Of a stretch of 64,000 bases of DNA, positions 17,801 through 25,215 are shown one piece after another. Location of the stretch: assembly GCA_022787565.1 (NCBI GenBank), contig JALFVN010000058.1, forward strand, positions 21,237 to 85,236. Reading direction: 5' to 3'. A model generated the notes under the pieces. That model ran no database searches. It saw only the letters and a program-made list of their open reading frames with translations, and had not been told where the DNA came from. Position 1 is the stretch's first letter. The number at the start of each line of letters is the position of its first letter. The position numbers and the translations under genes are program-made. Origin of the DNA: Clostridiales bacterium. GTDB lineage: Bacteria; Bacillota; Clostridia; Oscillospirales; Oscillospiraceae.

Positions 17801-18781
17801 GCCCCGGTCGATCATGGCGCGCACATTGGGGCCGCCGGAGACCGGCTGGGAGACGATGACCGGCTCCGCCTGCTTCTCCTCTTTCCTGCCGCCCAAAATC
17901 TTCTCCACGCCCCGGAGCAGATCCTGCATGGCGCCCACCTTGCCCATGTCCTGAGCGGAGAGCTTGGCAAACTCCCGCGGCATGTCGTAGGCGTCAATAT
18001 TCTTGTAACAGGGGATCAGGGTCTTTTTCTGCCCGGAGGCGATCAGCGCCAGAAAGCGGCTCCACTCGTTTTTCACCCAGACCGCGTTAAAATGCTCGTA
18101 GTCCGTGCCCACCGCCAGCATGAGCTTGGCGCTGTTCAGGGCCGCGAATATGTATGGCTCGTATTCCACGCCCAGCTTGTCCTCCAGGCTGATGCGGGAG
18201 AAGAACACCCGGTAGCCCTTTTCCGTCAGGGCCGTGTAGATATCCTGGGCGATGACGCTGTCCAGCGTCCGCTCGCCCTTGTCGTCGGTTTCCTTATAGC
18301 AGATAAAGACGTCGTAAGGCTCCTCGCGGGAGGACACCTGAATGATGCCCTTGCGCAGCTCCTCGATGGCTTTGGCCTCCGCCCGGTACACGCTGCGGGC
18401 CACGGCGTCCGCGTTCTCGCAGGCCTGCTCAAAGTTCTCGTCGTCCAGCACGCTTTCAAAGGAGGAGCGGTGGCAGGTGGGGATCTTTTTGCCCGTGGCC
18501 GGGTCGTCCACATACTCGATGCCGTATTTGCACAGCACCAGCCCCCAGTAGGCCTCGGCCTCCTCCGGAAAGTCCGCCACAATGCTCTCGAACACACCGG
18601 CCGCCTTGTCAAACTCACAGCCGCGCAGCAGCCGCCCGGCCCTGCCGAACAGGGTCAGCTTCTTTTCGTTGTCCGCCGTGGGGATGGTCTGCCGGCTGCC
18701 GCAGTATTCGCACTCCGCAACCGTCAGCCCCTCTTTGATCTCCAAGTCCCCGCCGCACATCTTGCATTTTATAACTGCCAT
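14825..18781 (-). CDS. Zinc-ribbon/TIR/transmembrane/TPR/RCC1-repeat receptor-like protein
   Basis: A 1318-residue multidomain protein. In order: a zinc ribbon (C6, C9, C24, C27); TPR-like helices; a TIR domain (~151-262) starting PYDVFICYKETDDKGERTLD with VWVKNEWSRFLALI, where E239 sits at the position expected for the catalytic glutamate of NAD-cleaving TIRs; a TPR/coiled-coil region; one membrane helix (~641-664, VFLIILIAAISVVTAFLIIT); TPR-type repeats (YEDAALAYAEAGSYKDAQEKC-like); then 14 RCC1-like repeats (GLKSDGTVVAVGDN type) in two sets of seven split by a ~35-residue linker. The layout suggests a cytosolic TIR effector joined across the membrane to two seven-bladed propellers. The repeat part looks more AT-rich than the TIR part. 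A GTG five codons upstream is an alternative start. NADase activity and topology are inference. Confidence 0.85.
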   Translation of the reverse strand: MAVIKCKMCGGDLEIKEGLTVAECEYCGSRQTIPTADNEKKLTLFGRAGRLLRGCEFDKAAGVFESIVADFPEEAEAYWGLVLCKYGIEYVDDPATGKKIPTCHRSSFESVLDDENFEQACENADAVARSVYRAEAKAIEELRKGIIQVSSREEPYDVFICYKETDDKGERTLDSVIAQDIYTALTEKGYRVFFSRISLEDKLGVEYEPYIFAALNSAKLMLAVGTDYEHFNAVWVKNEWSRFLALIASGQKKTLIPCYKNIDAYDMPREFAKLSAQDMGKVGAMQDLLRGVEKILGGRKEEKQAEPVIVSQPVSGGPNVRAMIDRGNMALEDGKWREAAEYFNRALDMDARCADAYLGQLLAKNQCADDKAFVEKRLAQYPLVKNGEKTAACPEDTARIDAAAKKYAVNSFLSQDEIKEKFQFDRCYFSTLSQFREQLKAEETYLSRENDFVRAERFASGPSAERVKKLKRELLSTLESRISEAERRDNEAIDRVKEEYAAFLDEAEEQVKKRNEEALAEQAACERKYQEACALQAAAVTQEEFENAEKAFSPLTFYKDANTRKTVCREKAHEFDLARDYQKACELQEAAVSAIDFNNAARAFDVLDGYLDSAEKRECCRASANKFLEKQEKIKRARNTKVFLIILIAAISVVTAFLIITGIVLPANHYKKAEELFALGNYEDAALAYAEAGSYKDAQEKCDEAQEKHIEEQEIFSYERAEKLSTAGNYAEAALAYSKAGNYKNAQEKCLESWKNSGIWSTISAGSYHTVGLKANGTVVAVGANWTGECNVSSWSDIVAVSASSQYTVGLKSNGTVVTAGKGYVSDWSDIVAISAGNEITVGLKSDGTVVATGSNDYGQCNVSDWNDIIAISTYRSHTVGLKPDGTVVAVGNNEYGQCDVSGWNDVVAISAGAGFTVGLKSNGTVVAVGYNEAGQCDVSGWSNIVAVSAGEAHTVGLKSDGTVVTVGNDEYGLSNVSAWSEIVSISAGGNHTVGLKSDGTVVAVGNNEEEQRNVSHWRGISVPDFLMNKLPAVMTDAEDRGEESTLVFSGESTTISTGDYCTMVLKSDGTVVTNDTGGIDKQVTGWRNIVAVSTSGSHTVGLKSDGTVVAAGISAVGQCDVSDWRDIEAISTGLAHTVGLKSDGTVVATGRNEEGQCDVDDWRNIVAIGAGDGYTVGLKADGTIEITDKWKFFDATKWYDIAAISVADDFVVGLRSDGTVVVCGYDEYADDVMYWYGIVAICAGEKHIVGLKSDGTVVAVGDNGSGQCDVSDWRGVVAVSAGDYHTVGLKSDGTVVAVGDNRFGQCEVSDWRDIKLP

Positions 18782-19008
18782 ATCTTCTCTCTCCACTCCC
18801 CTGTATTGTTACCGGTCTTTCGGATCTCCATGTTGTCCAGAGCAAACTCCATGCTCAGCAGCATAATCTCGTTGCGGGTCCGCCCTGTCTCCTCCGCCAC
18901 GGCGTCAATATCCCGCAGCATGTCCTTCGGCAGACGCATGGAGATCACGGAGGATTCTCCGCTGTATTTTTTCGGCGTAATCTGTAATTTCGGTTTTTCC
19001 ATTGGCAT
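18769..19008 (-). CDS. Ribbon-helix-helix family regulator (small)
   Basis: A 79-residue protein. ESSVISMRLPKDMLRDIDAV forms the beta strand and first helix of an RHH (MetJ/Arc-type) DNA-binding fold, and the next segment AEETGRTRNEIMLLSMEFAL gives the second helix. It overlaps the start of the TIR/RCC1 gene by about 13 bases and is first in that minus-strand cluster, so it probably represses or tunes the cluster and itself. A second ATG two codons in (19002) is an equally good start given the GGGAG site upstream. Confidence 0.75.
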   Translation of the reverse strand: MPMEKPKLQITPKKYSGESSVISMRLPKDMLRDIDAVAEETGRTRNEIMLLSMEFALDNMEIRKTGNNTGEWREKIWQL

Positions 19009-19015
19009 ACACTCC

Positions 19016-19054
19016 CATTTGTGTTCATTGTACTACAAATGTATTTTGTGTCAA
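19016..19054 (-). promoter_or_regulatory. Promoter and candidate RHH operator of the TIR/SPFH cluster
   Basis: Read on the minus strand, TTGACA (complement of 19049-19054) and TACAAT (complement of 19027-19032) are 16 bp apart. The same stretch holds an inverted pair CATTTGT (19016-19022) and ACAAATG (19035-19041), with a further degenerate ATTTTGT half-site next to the -35. Symmetric short half-sites around the -10 fit autoregulation by the RHH protein encoded next to it; binding is inferred. Confidence 0.55.
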
Positions 19055-19187
19055 GAAAAAATTAATAAAATCCCTCGTTAACGCGAAAAAAGCCGGTGTT
19101 CTCCGCCGCGTTTCATTCTGTTTTGCCGGACAGTTTTTTTGCATAGCCCGTCATTCCTGGGAAATGCTATCGCCGAGGTGATTTTTT

Positions 19188-19634
19188 ATGTTCGGCGTGA
19201 TCATGAGTATTCTGGCAGGGGCAGCCATGAGCTTTCAGGGGGTGATCAACACCCGGCTCAGCGACAGGATCGGGCTGTATGAGTCCAACGTCTTTGTTCA
19301 GGGCACCGCCTTTTTGCTGGGGCTAATCGCCTGCTGGCTCCTGGGAAAGGGCAATTTTTCCGCTATCCGGGAGGTCCATTGGGTCTACTGGACCGGGGGC
19401 GTGCTGGGCCTTGTCATCACCATTACGGTCATGCTCTCCATCGGGCAGCTGAGCCCCACCTACGCCATCTCCATCATCCTGATCTCCCAGCTGCTGGTGG
19501 CCGCCGCCATCGACGCCTTCGGGCTTCTGGGCAGCGAAAAGGTCCCCTTCGTCTGGAGCAAATGGCTGGGCCTTGCGCTGATGGTCGCGGGGGTGCTGGT
19601 ATTCAAATGGGAAGGGGCAAAGGGAATGGGCTGA
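19188..19634 (+). CDS. DMT-type transporter, YdcZ/DUF606 family
   Basis: A 148-residue protein with about five membrane helices (MFGVIMSILAGAAMSFQGVI; NVFVQGTAFLLGLIACWLLG; WTGGVLGLVITITVMLSIGQ; YAISIILISQLLVAAAIDAF; WLGLALMVAGVLVFKWEG). AMSFQGVINTRL is the typical N-terminal motif of this half-size drug/metabolite transporter family, members of which usually work as dimers; substrates are mostly unknown. The start is set by GAGGTG 9 bases upstream. It stands alone. Confidence 0.85.
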   Translation: MFGVIMSILAGAAMSFQGVINTRLSDRIGLYESNVFVQGTAFLLGLIACWLLGKGNFSAIREVHWVYWTGGVLGLVITITVMLSIGQLSPTYAISIILISQLLVAAAIDAFGLLGSEKVPFVWSKWLGLALMVAGVLVFKWEGAKGMG

Positions 19635-19680
19635 TTGATCGCCCGGTACCGCTTTCCCCGTCGAAAAATTGCGTATCGTA

Positions 19681-19709
19681 TTGACGGCGGGGCAAAAATA
19701 TGGTAACAT
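19681..19709 (+). promoter_or_regulatory. scfA: Sigma-70-type promoter of the SCIFF peptide gene
   Basis: TTGACG at 19681-19686 and TAACAT at 19704-19709 are separated by exactly 17 bp, about 30 bases before the ATG of the SCIFF precursor, which also has a strong GGAGG ribosome site. Confidence 0.6.
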
Positions 19710-19740
19710 CTCAGGGTAAAAACGAACGGAGGTCTTTCCT

Positions 19741-19893
19741 ATGGAACATATCAAGACGATCAAAACCCGCAATCTCTGCGAGAGCGCCAAGAACGGCGGC
19801 TGCGGTGAGTGCCAGACTTCCTGCCAGTCCGCTTGCAAGACCAGCTGCGGCATTGCCAACCAGCAGTGCGAGAACAGCAAGGACCGCAAGTAA
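19741..19893 (+). CDS. scfA: SCIFF ranthipeptide precursor
   Basis: A 50-residue peptide rich in cysteine and lacking any signal peptide. The core has the SCIFF pattern CGECQTSCQSACKTSC with a final NQQCEN. Six cysteines (21, 24, 28, 32, 36, 43) form the conserved set and a seventh (C13) lies in the leader. In this family the maturase links cysteine sulfur to non-alpha carbons of neighbouring residues, giving a ranthipeptide; the biological role is not settled, with a signalling role proposed. The maturase gene follows after an attenuator-like hairpin. The pair is a hallmark of Clostridia. Confidence 0.96.
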   Translation: MEHIKTIKTRNLCESAKNGGCGECQTSCQSACKTSCGIANQQCENSKDRK

Positions 19894-19905
19894 TTGCAGG
19901 TTTAT

Positions 19906-19937
19906 AAAATGCCGCCTTCCGGAAAGGCGGCATTTTT
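19906..19937 (+). terminator. Intrinsic terminator/attenuator between SCIFF peptide and maturase
   Basis: A 13-bp stem (AAAATGCCGCCTT and its complement) with a five-base loop ends in TTTTT. It lies 12 bases after the peptide gene and 26 before the maturase, so it should let the peptide be made in excess over the enzyme. Confidence 0.85.
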
Positions 19938-19962
19938 ACTATGAGATCAAGGAGACATAAAG

Positions 19963-21348
19963 ATGATCCATCAATATAAACTGGGCGGCTTCAACATTGT
20001 GCTGGACGTCTGCTCCGGCGCGGTTCATGTGGTGGACGAGGTGGCCTACCACATGATCTCTCTGTTTGAAGATAACGACCGGGAGGCCGTCATCAGCGCC
20101 GCAGAGAAGAAATACGCCGGTCGGGACGAGATCAGCCGCCGGGATCTGGAGGAGTGCTACGAGCAGATTGCCGCGCTCCGGGACGCGGGGCAGCTCTTCA
20201 CCCCCGACACCTTCGAGCCAATGGCCGGCAGCCTGAAGGAGAAGACCGCCGGTGTGGTCAAGGCCCTGTGCCTGCATGTGGCCCACACCTGCAACCTCAA
20301 TTGCGCCTACTGCTTTGCCAGTCAGGGCAAATACCACGGCGAGCGGGCGGTGATGAGCTTTGAAGTGGGCAAGCAGGCCCTGGATTTTCTCATTGCCAAC
20401 TCCGGCAGCCGCCGGAATCTGGAGGTGGATTTCTTCGGCGGCGAGCCGCTGATGAACTTCCAGGTGGTAAAGGATCTGGTGGCCTACGCCCGGAGCATTG
20501 AAAAAGAACACAACAAGAATTTCCGCTTCACCCTGACCACCAACGGCCTGCTGATCGACGAGGATGTGATCGATTTTGCCAACCGGGAGATGAGCAACGT
20601 GGTGCTCAGTCTGGACGGCCGCAGAGAGATCCACGACCGCTACCGGGTGGACTACGCCGGAAACGGCAGCTGGGAGCGGATCGTCCCCAAATTTCAGAAG
20701 CTGGTTGCCGCCCGGGGCGGAAAAAACTACTACATGCGCGGTACCTTCACCCACGCAAACCCCGATTTTCTCAAAGACATCCAGCAGATGCTGGACTTGG
20801 GCTTTACGGAGCTGAGCATGGAGCCGGTGGTCTGCGCTCCCGGCGATCCCTCCGCCCTGACGGAGGAGGACTTCCCCGTTGTCTGTGAGCAGTATGAGAA
20901 GCTGGCGGAGCTGATGCTCCGGCGGGATAAGGAGGGCAAACCCTTTACCTTCTACCATTATATGCTGGATCTGAGCGGCGGCCCCTGTATCTATAAGCGC
21001 ATCTCCGGCTGCGGCTCCGGCACCGAATACATGGCCGTCACCCCCTGGGGCGACCTTTACCCCTGCCACCAGTTTGTGGGCGACGAGAAATTCAGGCTGG
21101 GCAACATCTGGGATGGCGTGACCAACACGGAGCGCCGGGCCGAATTTGCCGCCTGCAACGTCTACGCCCACCCCGAATGCCGGGACTGCTGGGCAAGGCT
21201 GTACTGCTCCGGCGGCTGCGCGGCCAATGCCTACCATGCCACCGGCGCCATCACCGGCATCTATGAATACGGCTGCCGGCTGTTTCGCAAGCGAATGGAG
21301 TGTGCCATCATGGTGGCCGCCGCCAGGGCGCTGGACGAGCAGGAATGA
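19963..21348 (+). CDS. scfB: Radical SAM/SPASM SCIFF peptide maturase
   Basis: A 461-residue enzyme that installs thioether cross-links in the SCIFF peptide. The N-terminal ~90 residues form the peptide-recognition (RRE-like) region. The radical SAM 4Fe-4S motif CNLNCAYC is at C110, C114, C117, followed by FFGGEPLMNF. A C-terminal SPASM domain has cysteines in CGSGTEYMAVTPWGDLYPCH, CRDCWARLYCSGGC and YGCRLF, which bind auxiliary clusters. Length is normal. Its stop overlaps the next ATG, so the decarboxylase gene may be co-transcribed. Confidence 0.96.
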   Translation: MIHQYKLGGFNIVLDVCSGAVHVVDEVAYHMISLFEDNDREAVISAAEKKYAGRDEISRRDLEECYEQIAALRDAGQLFTPDTFEPMAGSLKEKTAGVVKALCLHVAHTCNLNCAYCFASQGKYHGERAVMSFEVGKQALDFLIANSGSRRNLEVDFFGGEPLMNFQVVKDLVAYARSIEKEHNKNFRFTLTTNGLLIDEDVIDFANREMSNVVLSLDGRREIHDRYRVDYAGNGSWERIVPKFQKLVAARGGKNYYMRGTFTHANPDFLKDIQQMLDLGFTELSMEPVVCAPGDPSALTEEDFPVVCEQYEKLAELMLRRDKEGKPFTFYHYMLDLSGGPCIYKRISGCGSGTEYMAVTPWGDLYPCHQFVGDEKFRLGNIWDGVTNTERRAEFAACNVYAHPECRDCWARLYCSGGCAANAYHATGAITGIYEYGCRLFRKRMECAIMVAAARALDEQE

Positions 21349-22736
21349 TGGATACCCCCATCTGCGACTTTGCCCGACGTTACGCGGAGAGCGGTGCCCT
21401 GCGGCTGCACATGCCGGGCCATAAGGGCGCTGCCCTGCTGGGGCCGGAGCCCTATGATCTGACGGAGATCGACGGGGCGGACAGCCTTTATGAGGCCTCG
21501 GGCATTATCCGCCAGAGCGAGGAAAACGCCTCCTCCCTTTTCGGCTGCACCACCCTGTATTCTACAGAGGGCTCCTCTCTCTGCATCCGGGCCATGCTGT
21601 ATCTCGCGGTCATCTACGCCCGGCAGAGAGGAATACGCCCTCTTATCGCCGCCGGGCGAAACGCCCACAAGACCTTCCTCAGCGCGGCGGCCCTGCTGGA
21701 TCTGGATGTTGCCTGGCTCTACCCGGAAGAAAAGGAGTCCTATCTCAGCTGCCGGCCCGAAGCCGAAACGCTGGAGGCCTTTCTGGCCCAGGCCCCGGAA
21801 AAGCCCGCGGCGGTATATATCACCAGCCCGGATTACCTGGGAAATACGGCGGATATTGAGGGCCTTGCCAGGGTCTGTCACCGGCACGGGGTGCTGCTGC
21901 TGGTGGACAACGCCCACGGCGCTTATCTGAAATTTCTGCCCCGCTCCCGGCATCCCATGGACCTGGGGGCCGATCTCTGCTGTGATTCTGCACATAAAAC
22001 CCTGCCCGTCCTCACCGGCGGGGCCTATCTGCACATTTCTCCTTCCGCGCCGGCGCTTTTTACCCGGCAGGCCAAAAACGCCCTGTCCCTGTTCGGCTCC
22101 ACAAGTCCTTCTTACCTGATCCTCCAGTCGCTGGACCGGGCAAACCCCTATCTGGCCCAGGGCTACAAGGAAAGGCTCACTGCTTTTCTCGAAGAGACGG
22201 CGGCGCTGAAGGAGCGGCTCTCCCGCCAAGGTTATACCCTTACCGGGGACGAGCCCATGAAGCTGACTCTGGCCGCGAAGGATTACGGCTATTCCGGCAC
22301 GGCCCTTGCCGCGCTGCTGCAAAAGGAGAACATCGTCTGCGAGTTTGCGGACCCTGATTATCTGGTGCTGATGCTGACGCCCGAGACAGGCCGGGAGGGA
22401 CTTAAGCTGCTGGAAAGGGCGCTGCTCTCCCTCCCCCGGCGCCCCGCTATTTTGGAAAAGGCCCCGACCCTCTGCCGCCCGGAACGGGTGCTGTCCATCC
22501 GGGAGGCCACGTTCTCCCCCTGCGAGACCGTCCCCGTTTCCGCAAGCCTTGGACGTGTGCTGGCCGCCGCCAATGTGGGCTGTCCCCCCGCCGTGCCCAT
22601 CGTCGTCTGCGGCGAGCGGATCGACCGGGACGCCCTCCGCGCCTTTGCCTACTACGGGATCGAAAAATGCACGGTTATTCAATGCTCTCCGCCGGATCGA
22701 ACCCAGAGCTGTTCACAGGAAAACTGTTTTTCATAG
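21348..22736 (+). CDS. Orn/Lys/Arg decarboxylase family PLP enzyme
   Basis: A 462-residue fold-type I PLP enzyme of the basic amino acid decarboxylase family, in the short form lacking the N-terminal wing domain. The PLP lysine is K217 in CDSAHKTLPVLTGGAYLH. LLLVDNAHGAYLKF holds the Asp-x-Ala-His that contacts the cofactor, and RLHMPGHKGAALLG is the usual N-terminal substrate-loop motif. Products would be cadaverine, agmatine or putrescine. The two adjacent ATGs at 21345 and 21348 overlap the maturase stop; either could be used. Substrate choice cannot be read from sequence. Confidence 0.88.
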   Translation: MDTPICDFARRYAESGALRLHMPGHKGAALLGPEPYDLTEIDGADSLYEASGIIRQSEENASSLFGCTTLYSTEGSSLCIRAMLYLAVIYARQRGIRPLIAAGRNAHKTFLSAAALLDLDVAWLYPEEKESYLSCRPEAETLEAFLAQAPEKPAAVYITSPDYLGNTADIEGLARVCHRHGVLLLVDNAHGAYLKFLPRSRHPMDLGADLCCDSAHKTLPVLTGGAYLHISPSAPALFTRQAKNALSLFGSTSPSYLILQSLDRANPYLAQGYKERLTAFLEETAALKERLSRQGYTLTGDEPMKLTLAAKDYGYSGTALAALLQKENIVCEFADPDYLVLMLTPETGREGLKLLERALLSLPRRPAILEKAPTLCRPERVLSIREATFSPCETVPVSASLGRVLAAANVGCPPAVPIVVCGERIDRDALRAFAYYGIEKCTVIQCSPPDRTQSCSQENCFS

Positions 22737-22781
22737 AAGCTTACGGCATACACAAAAACAATAAAAAAGGGGTTGGTGGCA

Positions 22782-23216
22782 ATGTGTTCCGAGGAATTGT
22801 ACAGATTGATCGGAAACGCGGAAAACAAAATCAGGTCAAACCAGAAAAAGATCAAGCAGCTTGAAAGTATTTACGAGGACTTACTTACGCTCAAACGCGG
22901 CTTAGGCAATGTGCTGAGCCGTCACGCAGAGGTCTGCGCAAAAAACAAGACCGCCATGGAAGATGCTGTTTTTTCCTCCAATCAATGCATGAAGCGCTTT
23001 CGGGACAGCTTTTCCGGCATGTTGACAGACAGCAGCACAGCCGGGCCGGGCGGGAGCATTTCCTCGGCAGTGGATACGGTTTCAGAAAAAGCCACGGCCG
23101 TCCTGAAGGAAATTGATGAGATCGATGCGCAAAATGACGAGCTGCGCCGGCAGATCAATGTGTACACGCATGAATTATATGAATTGGCCGCTGTTGAGGA
23201 TGTACAGGGAGGTTAA
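22782..23216 (+). CDS. Small helical protein, DUF5082/YwqH-like, type VII-type effector locus
   Basis: A 144-residue, almost wholly helical protein with a coiled-coil N-terminus (LYRLIGNAENKIRSNQKKIK) and a second coil near the C-terminus (VLKEIDEIDAQNDELRRQI). This matches the YwqH-like proteins that precede LXG/WXG-type effector genes in Firmicutes. The start ATG is 9 bases after AAGGGG. It heads four closely packed same-strand genes (gaps of 3, 11 and 0-9 bases). The role as chaperone or co-secreted partner is inferred from context. Confidence 0.65.
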   Translation: MCSEELYRLIGNAENKIRSNQKKIKQLESIYEDLLTLKRGLGNVLSRHAEVCAKNKTAMEDAVFSSNQCMKRFRDSFSGMLTDSSTAGPGGSISSAVDTVSEKATAVLKEIDEIDAQNDELRRQINVYTHELYELAAVEDVQGG

Positions 23217-23219
23217 GCC

Positions 23220-23501
23220 ATGCATGATGTAATTGTATGTGATGAGGAATTTGAATCTGCGTCTGCCGCAATTCAAAAAGCTTGCAGGAAAATTGACCGG
23301 ATCGTTTCCCTGTACCTGCTGATCATGGAAAACGCCTGTAAAACCGGCGTGATGGCGGGGGAAACAGCGGAGGCCCTTAAAGCATATGTCTCTTACGCAG
23401 CGAAGCTTAAGGATGTCGCTGATTCGATCGGAGAACACCATAGTACGGCCAAGCAGTACTTTTTGGATGCGGTAGATTCTGCGGATGACTACTTATACTG
23501 A
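23220..23501 (+). CDS. WXG100-like small helical protein
   Basis: A 93-residue protein predicted to be a helical hairpin: SASAAIQKACRKIDRIVSLY, a short turn (KTGVMAGETAEAL), then AYVSYAAKLKDVADSIGEHH. Size and shape fit WXG100/ESAT-6-like and related small partners of type VII effectors, although the W-x-G is not present; an M-A-G-E turn occupies that place. It starts 3 bases after the upstream gene. Function is inferred from position. Confidence 0.6.
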   Translation: MHDVIVCDEEFESASAAIQKACRKIDRIVSLYLLIMENACKTGVMAGETAEALKAYVSYAAKLKDVADSIGEHHSTAKQYFLDAVDSADDYLY

Positions 23502-23512
23502 GGTGCGGCATT

Positions 23513-23776
23513 ATGATCAAAATTGATTATTCAAATATTGATACGAGTATCAAATTGCTTCAAAAGCTATCTTTGGTCACTGCATCGGTCTCCGACCCCC
23601 TTGCCCAGAGCATGGGGAGTGCCACAGATACGGAGAGGGCGATCATTGATCTGCTGCAAACGATCATCCAAAAGGATCTTCCTGCGCTTATCACAAGTTC
23701 GGCACAACTGCTTTCGGGAATTTCTAAAAAGTTTCAGGACACGGAGCAGAATATCCAGTCTGCTTTAGGAGAGTAG
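23513..23776 (+). CDS. Small helical protein, effector-locus partner
   Basis: An 87-residue protein beginning MIKIDYSNIDTSIKLLQKLS with two long helices and a C-terminal amphipathic helix (LSGISKKFQDTEQNIQSALG). No motif beyond helical-hairpin shape is recognised; size and position match the second small partner in YwqI/DUF5344-type effector operons. It ends immediately before the metallopeptidase gene. Confidence 0.55.
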   Translation: MIKIDYSNIDTSIKLLQKLSLVTASVSDPLAQSMGSATDTERAIIDLLQTIIQKDLPALITSSAQLLSGISKKFQDTEQNIQSALGE

Positions 23777-23785
23777 GTGCATGGC

Positions 23786-25192
23786 ATGAAGCGTGACTTT
23801 ACCCGGGAAAACTATGAATACTTTCTTTCTCTTCTCCAACAGATCAGCGACGAACAGTGGTGTGGTATTTCCGACTGGTTTGGCGATGGCTATCTGAATG
23901 TCAAGCACTTTCTGGGCGACCTGGGACTATACGATAAAACCAGTAATATGGAGAAGTATCACAAAGAACTTCTGGACAAAAAGAACACTTCGGCAGCAAA
24001 AATCCGGGATATCTTTGAAAAGGTTTCCGCCACGGATTCCCAATATGCAGGAAACGGCGCCGCCAGATACGGCGAATGTCTGGAGATGCTCCGGACTTTT
24101 CAGGAGTATATTCATAGCCTGACGAAAATTGCCGACGATGGATATCATGTGGCAGCCAACGGCGGCAGCTTCAGAAGCTATATTTTCTCTGCGGATGTTA
24201 AAAACATGATGCGTTCCGTGTCTGGCCGCATAGAGGCGATTATGCTCCCTCTTGGTTTTACGGCAGATACTTTTGCCAATTTGTCGGGCTGGTACAAAGA
24301 TGCGTATATTGCTTCCTATGAGAACGGACATCCGGAGATAAAAGAGAAGCTTGATCGGGTTTTTTCTGATCCTGATTTTACAAACAGCGAAATCCGGGAT
24401 ATCAAATACCTGATCTACAATGCGCCGGAGCCATACAGGAGCATTTACATCGAGCACATCGATGATTTTCAGGTCGTAGTCTTCGACGTCGGTGATAAAG
24501 ACGGCGATAAGAATGAAGGCTCGCTGTTTAATAGTTTAAACAATAAGATTTATTTAATTGATTCGGATGAAACCTTTTTTAATAATCCACGGGGGCCATA
24601 TAATACCTTCTTTCATGAAAGCGGCCATGCTATAGACGACTTTGAAAAAGCGTTCGGGGCGAAGTCTACACACTATACTTATAATGGAAAAAGCCTGAAT
24701 GACTGGGTCGCCGATGACGTTAGAAATCACATGAGCGAGTATATTGACGATACCTATCCCCATCTGACCGATTCCCAGAAGCAGGCGATTATGCGGAGCC
24801 TGAATCTGACAGACGATGCCGCCTATACCTATGGCGGAGATGAGAATCTGGACCAAGTGCTGAAGCAGTACCGCGGGGAGATCGTCAGACATATGAACTC
24901 CGAATTGGCAGGCGAAGAAAATGAAGCCGCATCGGATGTATATGGCGGAATCACGAATAACGCGATCATTGGAAGCTATGGTCACAGAAAAGAACTGAAT
25001 GAGAAAGGCTCGGATTATCATTATTGGTATTCCGGCAGGAAACCGACAAACAATCAGACCAGTGAGCTTTGGGCAGAATTTTTTGCCGCAAAGATGACCC
25101 ATGACGAAGACGCTTTGGTTTCCATAAAGGAGCATTTCCCCAATGCTTATGACGCGATGGAAAAGATGGCACAGGAAATGGCTGCCAATTGA
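23786..25192 (+). CDS. Putative secreted effector with HExxH metallopeptidase domain
   Basis: A 468-residue protein without a signal peptide. The N-terminal ~200 residues are mainly helical, as expected for a type VII-type targeting domain. The C-terminal half has a zincin-type motif H277-E-S-G-H281 (FFHESGHAIDDFEKAFG) and, further on, SELWAEFFAAKM, where a glutamate could be the third zinc ligand as in anthrax-lethal-factor-type toxins. It follows three small helical partners. A GTG at 23777 is an alternative start. Protease activity and secretion are inferences; it could instead be a polymorphic toxin whose immunity gene lies downstream. Confidence 0.65.
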   Translation: MKRDFTRENYEYFLSLLQQISDEQWCGISDWFGDGYLNVKHFLGDLGLYDKTSNMEKYHKELLDKKNTSAAKIRDIFEKVSATDSQYAGNGAARYGECLEMLRTFQEYIHSLTKIADDGYHVAANGGSFRSYIFSADVKNMMRSVSGRIEAIMLPLGFTADTFANLSGWYKDAYIASYENGHPEIKEKLDRVFSDPDFTNSEIRDIKYLIYNAPEPYRSIYIEHIDDFQVVVFDVGDKDGDKNEGSLFNSLNNKIYLIDSDETFFNNPRGPYNTFFHESGHAIDDFEKAFGAKSTHYTYNGKSLNDWVADDVRNHMSEYIDDTYPHLTDSQKQAIMRSLNLTDDAAYTYGGDENLDQVLKQYRGEIVRHMNSELAGEENEAASDVYGGITNNAIIGSYGHRKELNEKGSDYHYWYSGRKPTNNQTSELWAEFFAAKMTHDEDALVSIKEHFPNAYDAMEKMAQEMAAN

Positions 25193-25215
25193 TCCGGAGC
25201 CGGGAGGGATAGACA

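Noticed and set aside
16775-19081. 768-codon plus-strand frame opposite the TIR domain
   Set aside because: Antisense to the TIR/RCC1 gene, whose motifs are unambiguous; the plus-strand translation has no recognisable domain.
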